This document shows, piece by piece, positions 1 to 11,294 of a DNA stretch of 64,000 nt. The notes beneath the pieces are model-generated. The model was not told the DNA's origin. It did not search any database and saw only the letters and a list, made by a program, of their open reading frames with translations. The stretch is from contig JBNGIQ010009390.1 in NCBI GenBank assembly GCA_049999765.1, positions 1 through 64,000 of the forward strand, in the 5' to 3' direction. The position numbers were made by a program, and so were the translations under genes. Source of the stretch: Phaeoceros laevis. Taxonomy: Eukaryota; Anthocerotophyta; Anthocerotopsida; Notothyladales. The first letter of the stretch is position 1; every line of letters starts with the position of its first letter.

Positions 1-315
1 CCATGCCTGAATGCGTGTGACAGTGAATGCGCAAGCGCAAAATGCCTGCAGAGAATGCACAAAATCCGCAAAAACGCCAACAGGTTGAGCAAGGAATGGC
101 GATGGTGGGCGATGGCGGGCAGCTGCTTGAAGGGGGCTAGTCTCCAAACAGGGAAAGTACCGACCAAGTGAGAGTGAGAGAGACGAAATTAATGCACGCC
201 GCCAGCGGACCGGGACATGTGCTTCGGCCGTTTTTCATTTAAGTTGGCACCTTCTATTTGCCGTCGGATTCGAAACATCTAACGGCTAGCGTGCCGTTGA
301 CAATCGGCTTTTTTT
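1..315. other. Unassigned flank
   Basis: I see no gene here. The stretch lies beyond the point where the Ty3/Gypsy RNase H similarity stops (about 316), and no integrase or LTR was recognised in it, so the element to its right looks truncated on this side. Confidence 0.5.
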
Positions 316-1430
316 TTAGAAAATTAAATAGAAGTACTCGAAGGGCATGGTGTCCACCTGGGGTGGGCCGACGGGGGCTAGGAGTACCGCCGCTTTTGGC
401 CAGGGTGTACCGTGCAAATACCCAGATAGAAAGAAGGGTTTAGTGAAGTCCACCCGTGCCAACAAAGGGGCATTTGTCAGAATGCGTTTCAGCATCTCCC
501 ACGCTCTATCTGCCGCTGCTATCCAGCTCCTGGGTTGTCCTTTGCGTAGCAGATCAGAGAAAATGGCCGCTTCTTCGGCGAATCGTGGCATGAACCTACG
601 ATACTGGGCGTAGATGCCTAAAGCGCTTTTAATGGCGGCAGGTCCTGTTGGGGTTGCCAAGTTGGTGATTGCCTCCACTTTCTTTGAATCTGGGAGTATA
701 CCGTTGCTGGTAACACAAAACCCAAGGTAGATCATCTCTACCACCAGTATCTCGCATTTAGGCTCCTTGGCAACCAACAGAGCTGCCTCCAGCAGTGACA
801 GAGCTCTGTCCAGGCTTTGCAAGCACCCTTGAACAGTGGCTCCGTGCACTAATATATCATCAAGATATGGGTTTGCCTATCTCTCCATAGAGGCAAGCAC
901 CGTCACGAGACATCGTTGAAACATGGAAGGTGCATTGGCAAGCCCAAATGGCATTCGAATGAACTCCCAATGACCGCTTCTAGTGGAAAAAGTAGTTTTT
1001 TCCCGTGACCCTGCCTCCAACGCTATTTGCCAATAGGCTGCCCGTAAATCCAGCAAACAAAAGACCTTCGATTCCCCAAGGAGATCCAGCATCGTGTCCA
1101 CAATGGGCATGGGATAAGTGTCCCTCTTTGTAACCTTATTTAGTTCCCTGTAGTCGACACGGAACCGCCAGGTTGTGTCCTTCAAGCTTAGGACGACCGA
1201 TGCACTCCACGGAGAGATAGATGGCTGAATGATTCCCAAGGATAGCATCATCCGCACCTCTTTCTCAATCACCTCATGTTCAACTTGGCTGTACTTGTAC
1301 ATAGGGATATTGATGGGCCTGTGACTGCCGGTATCAATCACGTGCTCACAAATTTTAGTGCAAGAGAGTCAAACTAGATCCACCTCAAACACTGCTCGGT
1401 GCTTGAGCAAGACATCCACTGCTGCTTGTC
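316..1430 (-). pseudogene. Reverse transcriptase and RNase H start (Ty3/Gypsy), broken
   Basis: The 1341-877 part holds RT fingers and palm: a WRFRVDYRELNKVT motif, then FCLLDLRAAYWQI (first catalytic Asp) and the GHWEFIRMPFGLANAP block. The YLDD box (PYLDDILVHG) lies just after an in-frame TAG at 877-879, and the same frame continues from 849 into the RT thumb (IYLGFCVTSNGILPDSKKVEAI) and connection. The RNase H start near 400 is poorly conserved and the frame ends in TAA at 316-318. A TGA at 1369-1371 cuts the RT preamble. The catalytic aspartates are still present, but the gene is interrupted at least twice and lacks the rest of RNase H and all integrase. The match to the family is secure. 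Confidence 0.88.
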
Positions 1431-1432
1431 GT

Positions 1433-2581
1433 TCAGCTGCTGTCAGCTGGTCTCCAAACTTCATCCCAAACGGAAATTCGGAAGCCACCCCAGCCGTACG
1501 AACCTCCCCTGGCAGCTAGCTGTAAGAATGTGAAGCAAGACTTGTTTCGGTACTCTTCCCAGTCATCCCAGTCTTCTTCACAGCTGGTGAAATTCATGTC
1601 CTCCACCCACTGGTCGCTTTCTGGGAAGATGGCCTCCAGAATGCCTGGTTCAGTTTGCCCTTCCATACAGACAGGTTCTGGATCTCCTTCGCTGGTGGTC
1701 TCCTGAAACAGATCAGCTAAATTCCAGTCACCGATCTCCTCCCTGGTTCCGTTCCTGGCTAGCATATCCATCATTGCGAGGTTAAGTCTCCCTATGACAC
1801 CATTAGACATTGGGGACCCATCCGGACCCTCCGTCGTTGCGCAGGCATGGTTGGCCCTACCCGCATTCCAATCGGAAAAACCACCAGCTGCTGGGAACAA
1901 GGCCTTCGGCATGACCCGGTGTCGCTCCTTATGCTCGAAGAAGTAGGCGACGACACCTCTTCGTGAGTAGAACTCCGAATCCGACGTATACGTTGAGGGC
2001 CCCGCCCAGCTACCTGGGTCAAACATCATGCGTCTTGCCGCTGATCCCCTGCTACTGCCAACAGACGGGTGACTGCCTGACATGCTTCCGTCCTCCGATT
2101 GTCCATCGACGCTCTCCGTTTGACCCTCCGGGCTCTCATCGTCGGTTTCTAGTGCAGGAACTTCATCATCTCCGAGTGTGGGCTCCGTCTCGACTGTTAT
2201 GATCCCAACCGTGCCGGGTGCCCCCTCTGATACCTCACTGTCCCAGATTGGGCCCAAATCCTCCCGGCACTGCAAGATGTCCGAGCACGCGGACTCATAG
2301 GCGGATTCTTCAGCCGAAAAAAAACATTCCGCCGATGGCTCAGTTCCCAACAGTGCGTCCCATGCACCACGGTCCATGTCGGCTGTTCCGTCATCCTGGT
2401 CCGCCTCCTCATCTGCTGGCCCTCTTGGCGTCATCGGCTCACGCCCTGCTGTGTATGCCGCTGTCCACGTGTCCAGGCAAAAAATGCCCGACTCCGAGAA
2501 GTCCCGCTCCAAAATAACCGGATCAGAATATTCCGTCTCTAAAACCAGTTTTCCAAAAATGTCCGTGGAAATGTCCTCCAT
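1433..2581 (-). pseudogene. Acidic linker region between protease and RT of the left Gypsy element
   Basis: This is a 382-codon open frame, strongly acidic (runs of D and E, few Lys), Ser/Gly-rich, with no domain I recognise. It lies between protease and RT of the decayed element and joins the RT preamble after a frame change near 1433. Most Ty3/Gypsy elements have a short protease-RT spacer, so a segment of more than 1 kb is unusual. It could be an acquired domain, an N-terminal RT extension, or low-complexity expansion. The frame differs from both neighbours, consistent with frameshift decay. Translation as a separate protein is not supported. Confidence 0.5.
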
Positions 2582-2627
2582 TTTCCACGTACCCGAGTCT
2601 CCGACTGCCCGTCCCTGATCCCTTGGC

Positions 2628-3992
2628 TCAGAATGCCGCCTTGTGCTCTCCCCTATCCTCCTGGTCTCCAGTTGCCTCGATTGTGATATCCTCCCACGTT
2701 TCGAACCCTAGCCCTGCCCCTCCCAGGTCTGCAAGGACTGACCGCAACCAGGACTCCTGCTGGTTGATGACAGCCCGAAAGAGCTGCTCAGAGTTGAGAA
2801 AGGAGCCAGAATCTTCAGTGCTGAACTTGTCGAGATGCAGGCCACCAGTCAAGAAAGGACTTGGAATGATGGACGTGCCCTCCTGGAACTCCCGCCTCTG
2901 AAGAGTGCCAAATCCAAAAGGCATCATGGCCACCGCAGGTGGGTGGGCATCCTCCACCAACTGGTCCCTGGGCACAACTGCAACGGTGTTCGGAATTAGT
3001 ACCTCCTGATCAAATGCTGCGTGCAACCTGATCTAAACATCAGCAGGAGAGGACTCTAGTTGGGACTGCAAAGACAGAGGTAAAGAATCCTCAGATAGTG
3101 TAGCTGCTCCCCTATGCTCCAAGCTCGAAGTTGGGAATCCCACCCACTCCTCCGTCTCCACAATCTCACAACGGCGAAAGAAGTTTAAAGGTGTTTTGGA
3201 GGCCTTGTGGATCTCAAGCTGTACCTTTTTACAAGCTATATAGTCATCCGTAGGGTCAGGCAACTTCTTAGTTAGTCTCATAGAGTGATCATTCAGATCA
3301 ATAGCAACCTTCCTAGGCATCAACACATCCATGCCTAGCAACATCTCATACCCGCCCTGCGGGGCAATGTAAAAATTTACCAAGCAGATCACTCCCCCAA
3401 TATTCACTGGCAGCTGAGGCAGTTCGCCTTGTGAATGAACTGAATGCGAGGATGCAGAGGTAAAACACTTGTTTGTTGGCTGCACCGCATCCTGCAAATT
3501 CATACGTACCACCGACTCCACGGTTAGAACAGAGATCATAGCACCAGTATCAACTAAACAGTCTATCATGTGGCCCATGATCTCTCCTTTGACAAATGTC
3601 GTGTAGTATGGTTCATACACCACCCCAGGTAGGGGTTGTGCCCGTGGGTCGTATGCTGATGACAAGGTGGTCCCACTGAAAAAAGAGTCCAGTGCCTGCC
3701 GGCCTCCCGGAGCCTTCATGATTTCATGTAACACCTTGTGAAACTGCCTTGAGCTCGGGTTGGCTGTCCCTCCAGATAGTTTGGGCTGTCCCTTTGGAGG
3801 TGCTGTCCGACGCACTTGGCCATTCTTCACTTCCACCCATGTATTTTTCGGATCTAGCAGCTCCTGCTCAGCTCGATTGTCATGTCGTACTCCACAAACT
3901 GTGCCCTCCTCCACTTGACAAAGGCCAAAAACCGATACCCGTCCAATCAAGATATCTTCGTCATATGACTGGCCATCCTGGGTGGCCTCCAT
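2628..3992 (-). pseudogene. Retropepsin-like aspartic protease of the left Gypsy element
   Basis: The frame opens at an ATG (3992) overlapping the end of Gag by 46 bases in the -1 frame, which is compatible with programmed -1 frameshifting. The protease core is visible: CLVDTGAMISVL (catalytic DTG) around residue 145, a flap region, and the second conserved block EMLLGMDVLMPRK. A TAG at 3033-3035 interrupts the frame, and the same frame continues for another 133 codons to 2628. The domain would cut the polyprotein during particle maturation. The call is secure; activity of this copy is not. Confidence 0.82.
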
Positions 3993-6275
3993 GATTGTCT
4001 ATAGAAGATACTGGCCCTCTCGTAGATCGTCGTCGACATAGAGCTCATCCAGTTCGTCCTCTGTATAGTGGATCCAGCTCCAGGGCGAGGTGATTTCGGA
4101 CAGTCTCTCGCGAAATGCCCAAAGTCCCCACATACCCGACACTTAATTTCTGCCATAGGTCTTCTGACTGGTGCTGAAGCAGGTAGTGTGGACTTGGCCA
4201 CCACCTGCCCCATAGCAGTGACCCGTTTGTGTAACTCCTCCATTTGTTTACCCAGCTGCCCCAATTGCTGCAAGGTCTGACTGGCAGGATCAGCATCTGG
4301 TTTGTCCCTGGATGAACCCGCCTTGGGACCCTTCTCCCCCACCGCCGTGGACTCACCTTTGGATGGCTCTTTCTGAGGCAGTTCTGGCTTTTCCTTCTTC
4401 TCTGCTCCCACGTCGAGCTCAAAATCGATGGCCCAGGAAACAGCCTGCTGAAAAGTGGCAGGGCCCTTGATGCTCAAGCACTTTTTAACCACCCTGTTAC
4501 TCAATCCCTTGATCAGTTGTCGTATGACCTCCTTGGAGTCCTTATCGAGACCCAGGTGTTGGGCTAAAAGCAACACTGCATCCCCATATGCGTAGATAGT
4601 TTCGTGCTGCCTCTGGGTGCGTCCCTCAAACAATGTGCGAAGTTGGAACACATCCCGCACTATAAACCTCTCCTCAAATTCAGTCCAGAAAGCATGCCAG
4701 CCTGCTGCATCCCCATCTGGATGCTTGCGAAAATGGTTGGACCTGGTCATAAACCAGCGAGATGCTGGCATCTCCAAACTGAGTCGCACCCAAACATACG
4801 ACTGTTCAAAGGACCACTTGTTCATGAACACCGCAGAAGCCAGGTGTTCGAGCCAGCACTCCGCTTCTTCTGCCAAGGTTGCAGTTTTCGTAGCTGAGAA
4901 TTTGGGTAGCTTGACTGCCTGTTTGGAGTCTATGGCCGTTGATGCATGGTCCAGTGGCATCTGGAGTGGAATGACTTTAGTCGGAAATCTGGCTGCTATG
5001 TCTGCTTCCGTCATCCTGCCCCGCCCTCCAGCAGCAGGTCTCCCTCCCTCCGCTACAAGTCTACTCCCAGGAGGCCTATAGAACCTCTGATCTGCTGGGA
5101 TCTCCCGCTCTGGCTCTCCTCCTGCTCCAGCTGGCACGAATCCCAGCCCGGCCCGGGTAAAATTACCCCTGGCGTCGGCCCCCCGTCTGCCTCCTGGATG
5201 GAAACTTCGGCCTTCTCCCGGTCCTCTGGGGTTCATACCCCTACCTCCTCCTCCTCCTCCTCCTCCTCCTACCACCGGTGGGGTAGGTGCTCGTAATGGT
5301 GTGGGTGGCCTGTCCGCCCTGTCTGGATCTCCGAGAGGATTCTGGTCGGGCGGTGAAACATTGTGGTATCCTTCCTAAAACTCCCGTGCGTACCTTTGCT
5401 CCATCTCCTCTGCCCTGTCCGCCAGCATGGCTTGCATCCGCTCGAATCCAGCGATGAAGTCCGCCCATTCCTCCATCGTAACATTAATACTGCCATTCGG
5501 ACCAGGCCCCATACCTGCCATCGGTGGAACTATCGGGATGGGCTCCCTAGCTGGACGAAAGTCCCTAAAGCCCGGATGAAATCCCGGTGGCCATTGTGGT
5601 CCACCGGAATCCCCTCTGCTCTGGGACTCTGGGGATTCAGTAGGTTCCCTGGAGCGGCCCCGCTGAGAAGTGGGGGAGACCGAGCGTCCCCACCTCCATG
5701 TTCGTCCTCCACCCCTGAGGGCCCTCCCGCCATGAAGGCCCCATCCCAAACCTGTTGCGTGCTGAAGCCGGATTGCCGCCAAAAGGTTGGCGGGCATCCT
5801 GGGAAAATCCAGGTCTACCTGATCCCGACCTCCCCCCTCTTGCCGAGTTACTGCTGTCAAAAGACATGACTGAGGACCGTGCCGCCGATCCCCGGCTTGC
5901 CTGTCCAACTAGGTCCCAAGCTAAACTGGCGCCTGCCCTCAACACCCGCTCCTCATCGTCATCGTTGTCTACCTCATACTGCTGCAACCATGAAATTCCG
6001 CTGCTCCCCGTGTCCGCACCGAGGCTGTATGAAGGAGTGGGAAACTCCTTCTCAGATTCGGAATCCGCGATGGAGGCCCAGCTACGTCGCTTTGGTAAAA
6101 CAGTCCCCTCCGGCTGTGGGCCTGGCGCCCCCCTCAAACCTAGCGCCGCCTGTAATGCACGCTCATCCAGCCCTCCCGTTGGCAGGATGTTTACCACTGG
6201 CCCCAGCGCTCCATACCTCGACGGCTCCGGCGCCCGGTCAGGCCTCGCATTCCCTGCTGACTCCAGCCTACTCAC
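3947..6275 (-). pseudogene. Gag of the left Gypsy element
   Basis: The 5374-3947 part carries a retrotransposon capsid-like domain (around WSFEQSYVWVRLSLEMPASR and FWTEFEERFIVRDVFQLRTL) followed by a single CCHC zinc knuckle, CRVCGDFGHFARDC, the nucleic-acid-binding element. Upstream is a long Pro/Gly/Arg-rich N-terminal region (6275-5375), crossed by one frame change near 5700-5900 and a TAG at 5375-5377. A GGA microsatellite (about 5245-5270) encodes a poly-glycine run directly before the capsid part. No true ATG is evident for the downstream frame. The protein would form the virus-like particle. Confidence 0.78.
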
Positions 6276-6291
6276 TGACCACTCCTACCCG

Positions 6292-6713
6292 CTATGGCTG
6301 ATACACAATCTTTGTCCATGGACGCTCCAGCAGGACACAATCGCATGGGGCCTGTGCGTCTTCCGCCATTTCACACAACACATCTCCAATCGCATCAGCC
6401 AGGTCGTCCGATGTGGGAGCTGATACCAACTTCAAGATCTGATGTAAAAAGCACATGACTATTGCAAAATGGTCAGCCATGATATCCAACACGCCACTAA
6501 CCACCAACCGGTTGTCCACTACTCCACATCTAATTCGTGATAGAGCATGCACGCCCAGTCCTTGCCCTCAAGCAGACAGTCACATGCAACATCACTTGTG
6601 GCCAGATCCACTAGTAAATCGGAAACCCTGGTCTCCAGTCCCTCAAATGTGTTGGCAAACACCACGCGAGTGAAAGCATGCAAGAAACACACAATTGCTG
6701 CACCAAACCGCAT
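6292..6713 (-). repeat. Two diverged copies of a module of about 55 codons
   Basis: Two adjacent minus-strand frames (6713-6519 and 6552-6292) encode similar peptides. Both share a hydrophobic VCFLH/MCFLH block, an acidic LxD stretch and a terminal CDC-LLE/LLER-W motif about 30 residues later. They lie just upstream of the Gag N-terminus and may be its 5' part or a leader ORF. They are in different frames, so at least one frameshift has occurred. I do not recognise the module. Confidence 0.45.
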
Positions 6714-7480
6714 TGCATGCAGCCGATCTATGGCGTTTCCGCCTCAGATGATCTCCAGAAAACAGATCGGCCACCGGAATTGGTCCGCCAGCTCTAAGGG
6801 GCCGCTACCGACCGCCTTAAACAAGGTATCCTGAGAAAGGTCATAGTCTCCACATAGTAGACATATTCCAAATAAGCTTCTCTTTTTTCCCCCTAATTTT
6901 AGCTATTTCTGCGTTTTTGTAAACAGCGAAAAAAAATCATCCCGGATGGCCGTTTTTTTTGCCCTTAAGGGTGATTCATGGGGTGAGAATGCGTGGCGAT
7001 GGGTAAAATGCGAAGCGCACATGCTGTATAAGCCACTTTTCGTGAGAAAAGCAAATACCGGGCATCTGGGGAAGCCATTGGAAATGACAAGTCCTACATC
7101 ATTGCGGTCCCCGCTCGGGGTCAAAGGTTTCCGCTCGGGAACGTGTACTCGCTACAAAGCCATGCTGGATCGTAAAGGAAAAATACAAGGTATAACCAAG
7201 CAGCCCCCGTCGTGCTCTACACAGTGTGAGTTATTTAGAGGCAGTTGGCGCCATAGTACACAATACAGAAACTGTTACTTTCGTGGATATCCCAAGTAAC
7301 ATCATCGCGAATTTCCATTCAAGCTTGACGGCTTACAACCTGGCTGAAACAAAATGCCAAGCTTGTCGGCTTACATCCTGGCTGAAACAAAACTTTCCCA
7401 AGTGGAGCGAAGTGGTACGAGTTCATAGTATCCCGGCTACCAAGTAGAACGCGTTTAGGTGCCTGTCTGCCAGCGTTGTC
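6714..7480. other. Spacer with no recognisable gene
   Basis: This AT-richer stretch has poly-T/poly-A runs (6890-6960). The short open frames show no domain signature. It separates the left Gypsy element from the tandem repeats downstream of the DUF7869-type gene. Confidence 0.4.
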
Positions 7481-7815
7481 TCAAGTAACATCATGCCTGC
7501 ACATCCAAGTTTATCCAGGTTCAACAAAAAAACATCTGCACATCCAAATTCATCCAGGTTCAACAAAAAAAACGCATGCACAGTATCTGACTTGAGTTCA
7601 TAGTATCCCGGGTACCTGGTAGAACGCGTTTAGGTTCCTTTACATCCAAGTTCATCCAGGCTCAACAAAAAAACGACTGCACATCCAAATGCATCCAGGT
7701 TCAACAAAAAAACGACTGCACATCCAAATGCATCAAGGTTCAACAAAAAAACGCCTGCACAGTATCTACCTTGAGTTCATAGTATGCCGGCTACCTGGTA
7801 GAACGCGTTTAGGTT
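7425..7815. repeat. Complex tandem repeat array
   Basis: Short units of the type CATCCAAATGCATCCAGG-TTCAACAAAAAAAC, about 42 bases long, recur at roughly 7495, 7537, 7645, 7680 and 7722. They are set inside a larger unit that begins GAGTTCATAGTAT and ends GTAGAACGCGTTTAGG (three copies, ending near 7458, 7634 and 7813). The array lies beyond the 3' end of the DUF7869-type gene and could be subterminal repeats of that element. Confidence 0.75.
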
Positions 7816-10800
7816 TCTGTACAACGCAGACATGGCAATTCCAGCATATGTATCAGAAAACCATCCCCATCCCGGGCAGCCGGTTTAAATATGCGTATCA
7901 CAGCAGGACAAGGTTTGTGTATTCTGGGCGTACCTTCAAGAGTAGCTTGCACAAAATTCCTTGGTGGCAGCTGAAAATTATGCACCCTACGATTCCTAGC
8001 TGGGGATTCATCGCTGTCCAACCCCTCGCCTTCACAATAATCTAAGTTTTCCTCTGCATCAGTCGACTCAGCATTGTCCAAGTCTACAGATTCGATTTCA
8101 TCATTGCTCACATCTCCCCCATCATCACCAGCTGTTGGAGGTGGTGCCCTCTCCTCCTCATTGGGGTTAGTCCTAAACTCAAACACCTTTTTCTCAAGAA
8201 GCTTCACAGTTTTGCGCAGCAAAGTCTTTGCCTGGGTCAACTTGAAGTTGTACGCCATCACAGTAGTTGCATCTAAGAAAAGGACGTCCTCACTCCTGAT
8301 CTGCCGAGGTCTCTTCCCTTTTCTACCTCTACTTGCTGGATGCAAACCACTCAGGAATGTAGCGTCCCTCGTAGGCATTCAAATTTTCAGTTCGCCACCA
8401 ATGGACCCGAACAAATGGCCTGTCCCCATCTCCTTCCTTACCCACCTCCGACACATGTGCAATCCAGAATGGACGGCCCTGCTCATCATCTGTAGCCTGC
8501 ACTGCAATCATCTTACCAACTTCAACATCATTGAGATCACCACGCACATTTACCTCATCCTTTATACGTCTGGCTGCAGTCTTTCTTGCACCCACGTACA
8601 TGTCCCTGCTTTCACCCCTGACTTGAGCAACCACATCTGCATCCACCACGAGCTCGTCGGGCACAAGGGGACCGGTGGATGCCTCAGCTGCAATTGTTCG
8701 CTCATACCACAACCAGGGTTTTTGTAGATGCACAATGTTACCACTAGCTATGGCTTCCACAATTTTACCTTGCAGCGTCCAGAAGTCCTCCCACCATGCC
8801 CGCTGCTGTAGGGTGTAGTATGCGTTGGCAGGGTCCAACCCCTTCTTCACCTCTTGTAACGCTAATGCAGGATGTGGTGCAACGCCTGCACCCTCCTGTG
8901 GCGTGCTGGTTTGGGGCCTGATGCCTTTCTTTCCATGCACCTGCAACGGGATGAGGGGAGTAGCCCGTATTTGTCTGTCAGGCACATCATGAAGAAGCTG
9001 TAGCCCTCCTTTAGGGTTCCAGAACGGTGAATTAGCATACTGCTTCCCACGCATCACAGCTCCAAAGGTCCCCCCTAGCAGCTCCTCTTTAGTGATCTTG
9101 AATTGGTGCTGAAACGAGTGCTCGTGCAGAGCCGAAATTGCAGCAACCTCACCTGGTGGCATGACATACCTCCTAAAGTCGGGTGTCTCATATATGTGCT
9201 CAATGATGGGCTTAGGAGTGTAAGCCTTCTGAATCAAGGCAGTCATCTCCGGCATAGTAAAGGCATTTTTTGCATGCAGCACAACTGAGAACCTTGAAAA
9301 CATCTGATCTATTTGGTCATGGGTGTGTCCCACTAGCAAGAAGCCAATCTTAATCTTCTTGAAAATACCTTTCTCTACCAGCATATTTAGATACGACAAT
9401 ACCAAGGTGTTCTTGTTTTCTCTGGACGTGTTGTCAAGTTGCAAGTACAAGGTTTGAGGCAGTGGCCCTAGCCAGTTGTTCAACACATGCTGTATCACAG
9501 CAATAGTTAGATTGCCATCATTCGCTATGCTGCCATAGTTCAAGAACACCTTGGGCTGTAAAATGTAAAATTTGAACACCAAACAACCAACTACATGGAT
9601 AGATACCAGGGTGGCATTTTCTATGTCCTTTGGGTGACGCTTGAAATGAGGCAACTCGGTCTTCTTTTGGTCCATGCCGTCAATAGCTATGCCCAAATAC
9701 TCCTTTGGTTTAGAAAAGCATTTCTTACGGTGCTTGGCAACTTTTTCACGTTCGTTGCTTTGCTGTTGCCTGTGTTCCTTGAGGAGCTGCACATATGAAT
9801 CTGGAAAATACTGTACGTTAGTAACCGGGCAGCCGGGAATAAGGCTCATCCTAGCTGCAATGCTAAAGTGAGCTCAACCTGGATGCAATGCTACAACGAA
9901 AGCACATATGAAACTGGAAAATAATGAAAGTTAGTAACCGGGCAGCCGGGAGAGCACATAAGAATCTATAAAATACTGAACAGTGAAAGTCGAAGTGAAA
10001 GCACATAAGAATCTGTAAAATATTGAACGTTAGTGCATCAGTGCTACTATTACTAGCAGTGCTAGCCGTGCTACTATGACTAGCAGTGCTAGCCGTGCTA
10101 CTATGACTAGCAGTGCTAGCCGTGCTACTATGACTAGCAGTGCTAGCCGTGCTACTATGACTAGCAGCTGCACTGCTACAGTGAGCTGAACATAGAATCT
10201 GATGCAATGCTACAGTGAGAGCACCCGGCTAGCCGGTGCTAGGCCCAACAAACACATGTGGAACGTGGAACAACGTTACCCACACATCCAAGTGCTTGAA
10301 CAAAACTGCAGCAGTGCTCAACGAAAAAAAAAAACGGCAGCAGCTAGTCATATTGTGTACCTTGTAACACATCGGCATGCGCATTCCTGATGCGGGTTTT
10401 CAGATTCTCGCACACCTTGCAAACAGAAAATCTATTTGACTTGGGAATCTTGATTGTGGGGAAGTGGCGCTACCACAGCTTGCAGAAATAGCTGTACGAT
10501 ATGTTTGCCACCTGACTCCGCTCTTGCTGCCTCCTGTATTCTAAAAACACCTCCTCCTTATTGTAGGTGTCAGGCAAGTTAAACACGTCTTTGATGGGCA
10601 ACCGTTCGCATGTGTCCTTGAAAAAAGAGTCCATCCATTCCACAGCAAGCATAGCTTGCGGTGACCGTGTCCTTTCTTGCGTTGGCATCTTTGTCCACCT
10701 CACATGTTTGGCTGCCCGCTCCTTCAAGTTGCTGTACTGCATACCACCAAGGCAAAAAACATTTCTGAATGCTCTCACGCATACAGCATCCTTTATGCCA

Positions 10801-11126
10801 CGTACCCTGTTACTGAAAGAAGGTTTCGACAGGGACGAATCCCAGTTCTCCTCTAGTTGTTCCTGCAGAAATGCTTGCCGTCCTTTGGTCATGGAAAAAA
10901 ATTGTTCTCGCAAAACTTTGAGCTTCGAGAAGGAAAGTGGCTTCAAGCATTGCTTGGCGCAGCAGGGCTTTTTGAGGTCTGCACACAGCACTTGTCGCTC
11001 ACATCGCATCTCCAAAATCCGTGCAGCTCTTTCCTTCTTCTGCCTGTCAGCCTTCGTGGTGGACAGTTGTCGTGCCAGGTCATGTAGCCAAGACGTCGAC
11101 ATCACATCAAAAGGACACACAAACAC
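7809..11126 (-). pseudogene. DUF7869-type transposon-like gene, interrupted
   Basis: Three minus-strand blocks form one gene. Block 1 (start near 11102, to 10470) is Lys/Cys-rich and continues past a TAG at 10470-10472 with a Cys-containing FPTIKIPKSNRF segment to a likely donor near 10362. Block 2 (about 9800-8329) holds the core: IAIDGMDQKKTELPHF, LYLQLDNTSRENKN and GFLLVGHTHDQIDQMFSRF. I associate these with the DUF7869 family. The spaced aspartates resemble an RNase H-fold transposase, but that is inference. It ends in a WIAHVSEVGKE...WWRTEN...YEGRYIPEW domain. Block 3 (about 8355-7930) is in another frame (frameshift near 8340) and acidic. The stop and frameshift mark a decayed copy. The intron region (about 9800-10360) is full of repeats. 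Confidence 0.6.
10041..10166. repeat. 27-bp tandem repeat, about 5 units
   Basis: The unit GTGCTACTATGACTAGCAGTGCTAGCC-like is repeated almost perfectly five times, inside the presumed intron of the DUF7869-type gene. Nearby (9780-10010) a segment with GTTAGTAACCGGGCAGCCGG is also duplicated. Confidence 0.85.
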
Positions 11127-11294
11127 CCTCTAATCACTATGCTAATGACATTTATGCAAGCTCAGACCTGAAAAGAGAACTGCTGGCCACAGCACGTTGT
11201 GGACATATGAAAAGACACTCACAGATACGTATGTAATGGAATGAAATGTACAAAAATCAGTAACCTCACTTTGTTTCCCCCCCCAGCAGGAAGA

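Larger units (their letters stand above)
316..6713 (-). mobile_element. Degenerate, truncated Ty3/Gypsy retrotransposon
   Basis: Read on the minus strand the order is Gag (about 6275-3947), aspartic protease (3992-3033), a long acidic linker (2581-1433), reverse transcriptase (about 1430-600) and the first part of RNase H, ending near 316. That order (RT and RNase H directly after protease, with a CCHC knuckle in Gag) is the Ty3/Gypsy layout. The element is broken. In-frame stops lie at 5375-5377, 3033-3035, 877-879 (all TAG) and 1369-1371 (TGA), and there are frame changes near 5800, 3990, 2600 and 1430. No integrase, PBS or LTR was found, so the 3' part is missing. It is a dead copy. Confidence 0.85.

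Noticed and set aside
7425-7815. CRISPR-like regular repeats
   Set aside because: The units are adjacent with no unique spacers and the context is a plant nuclear transposon region.
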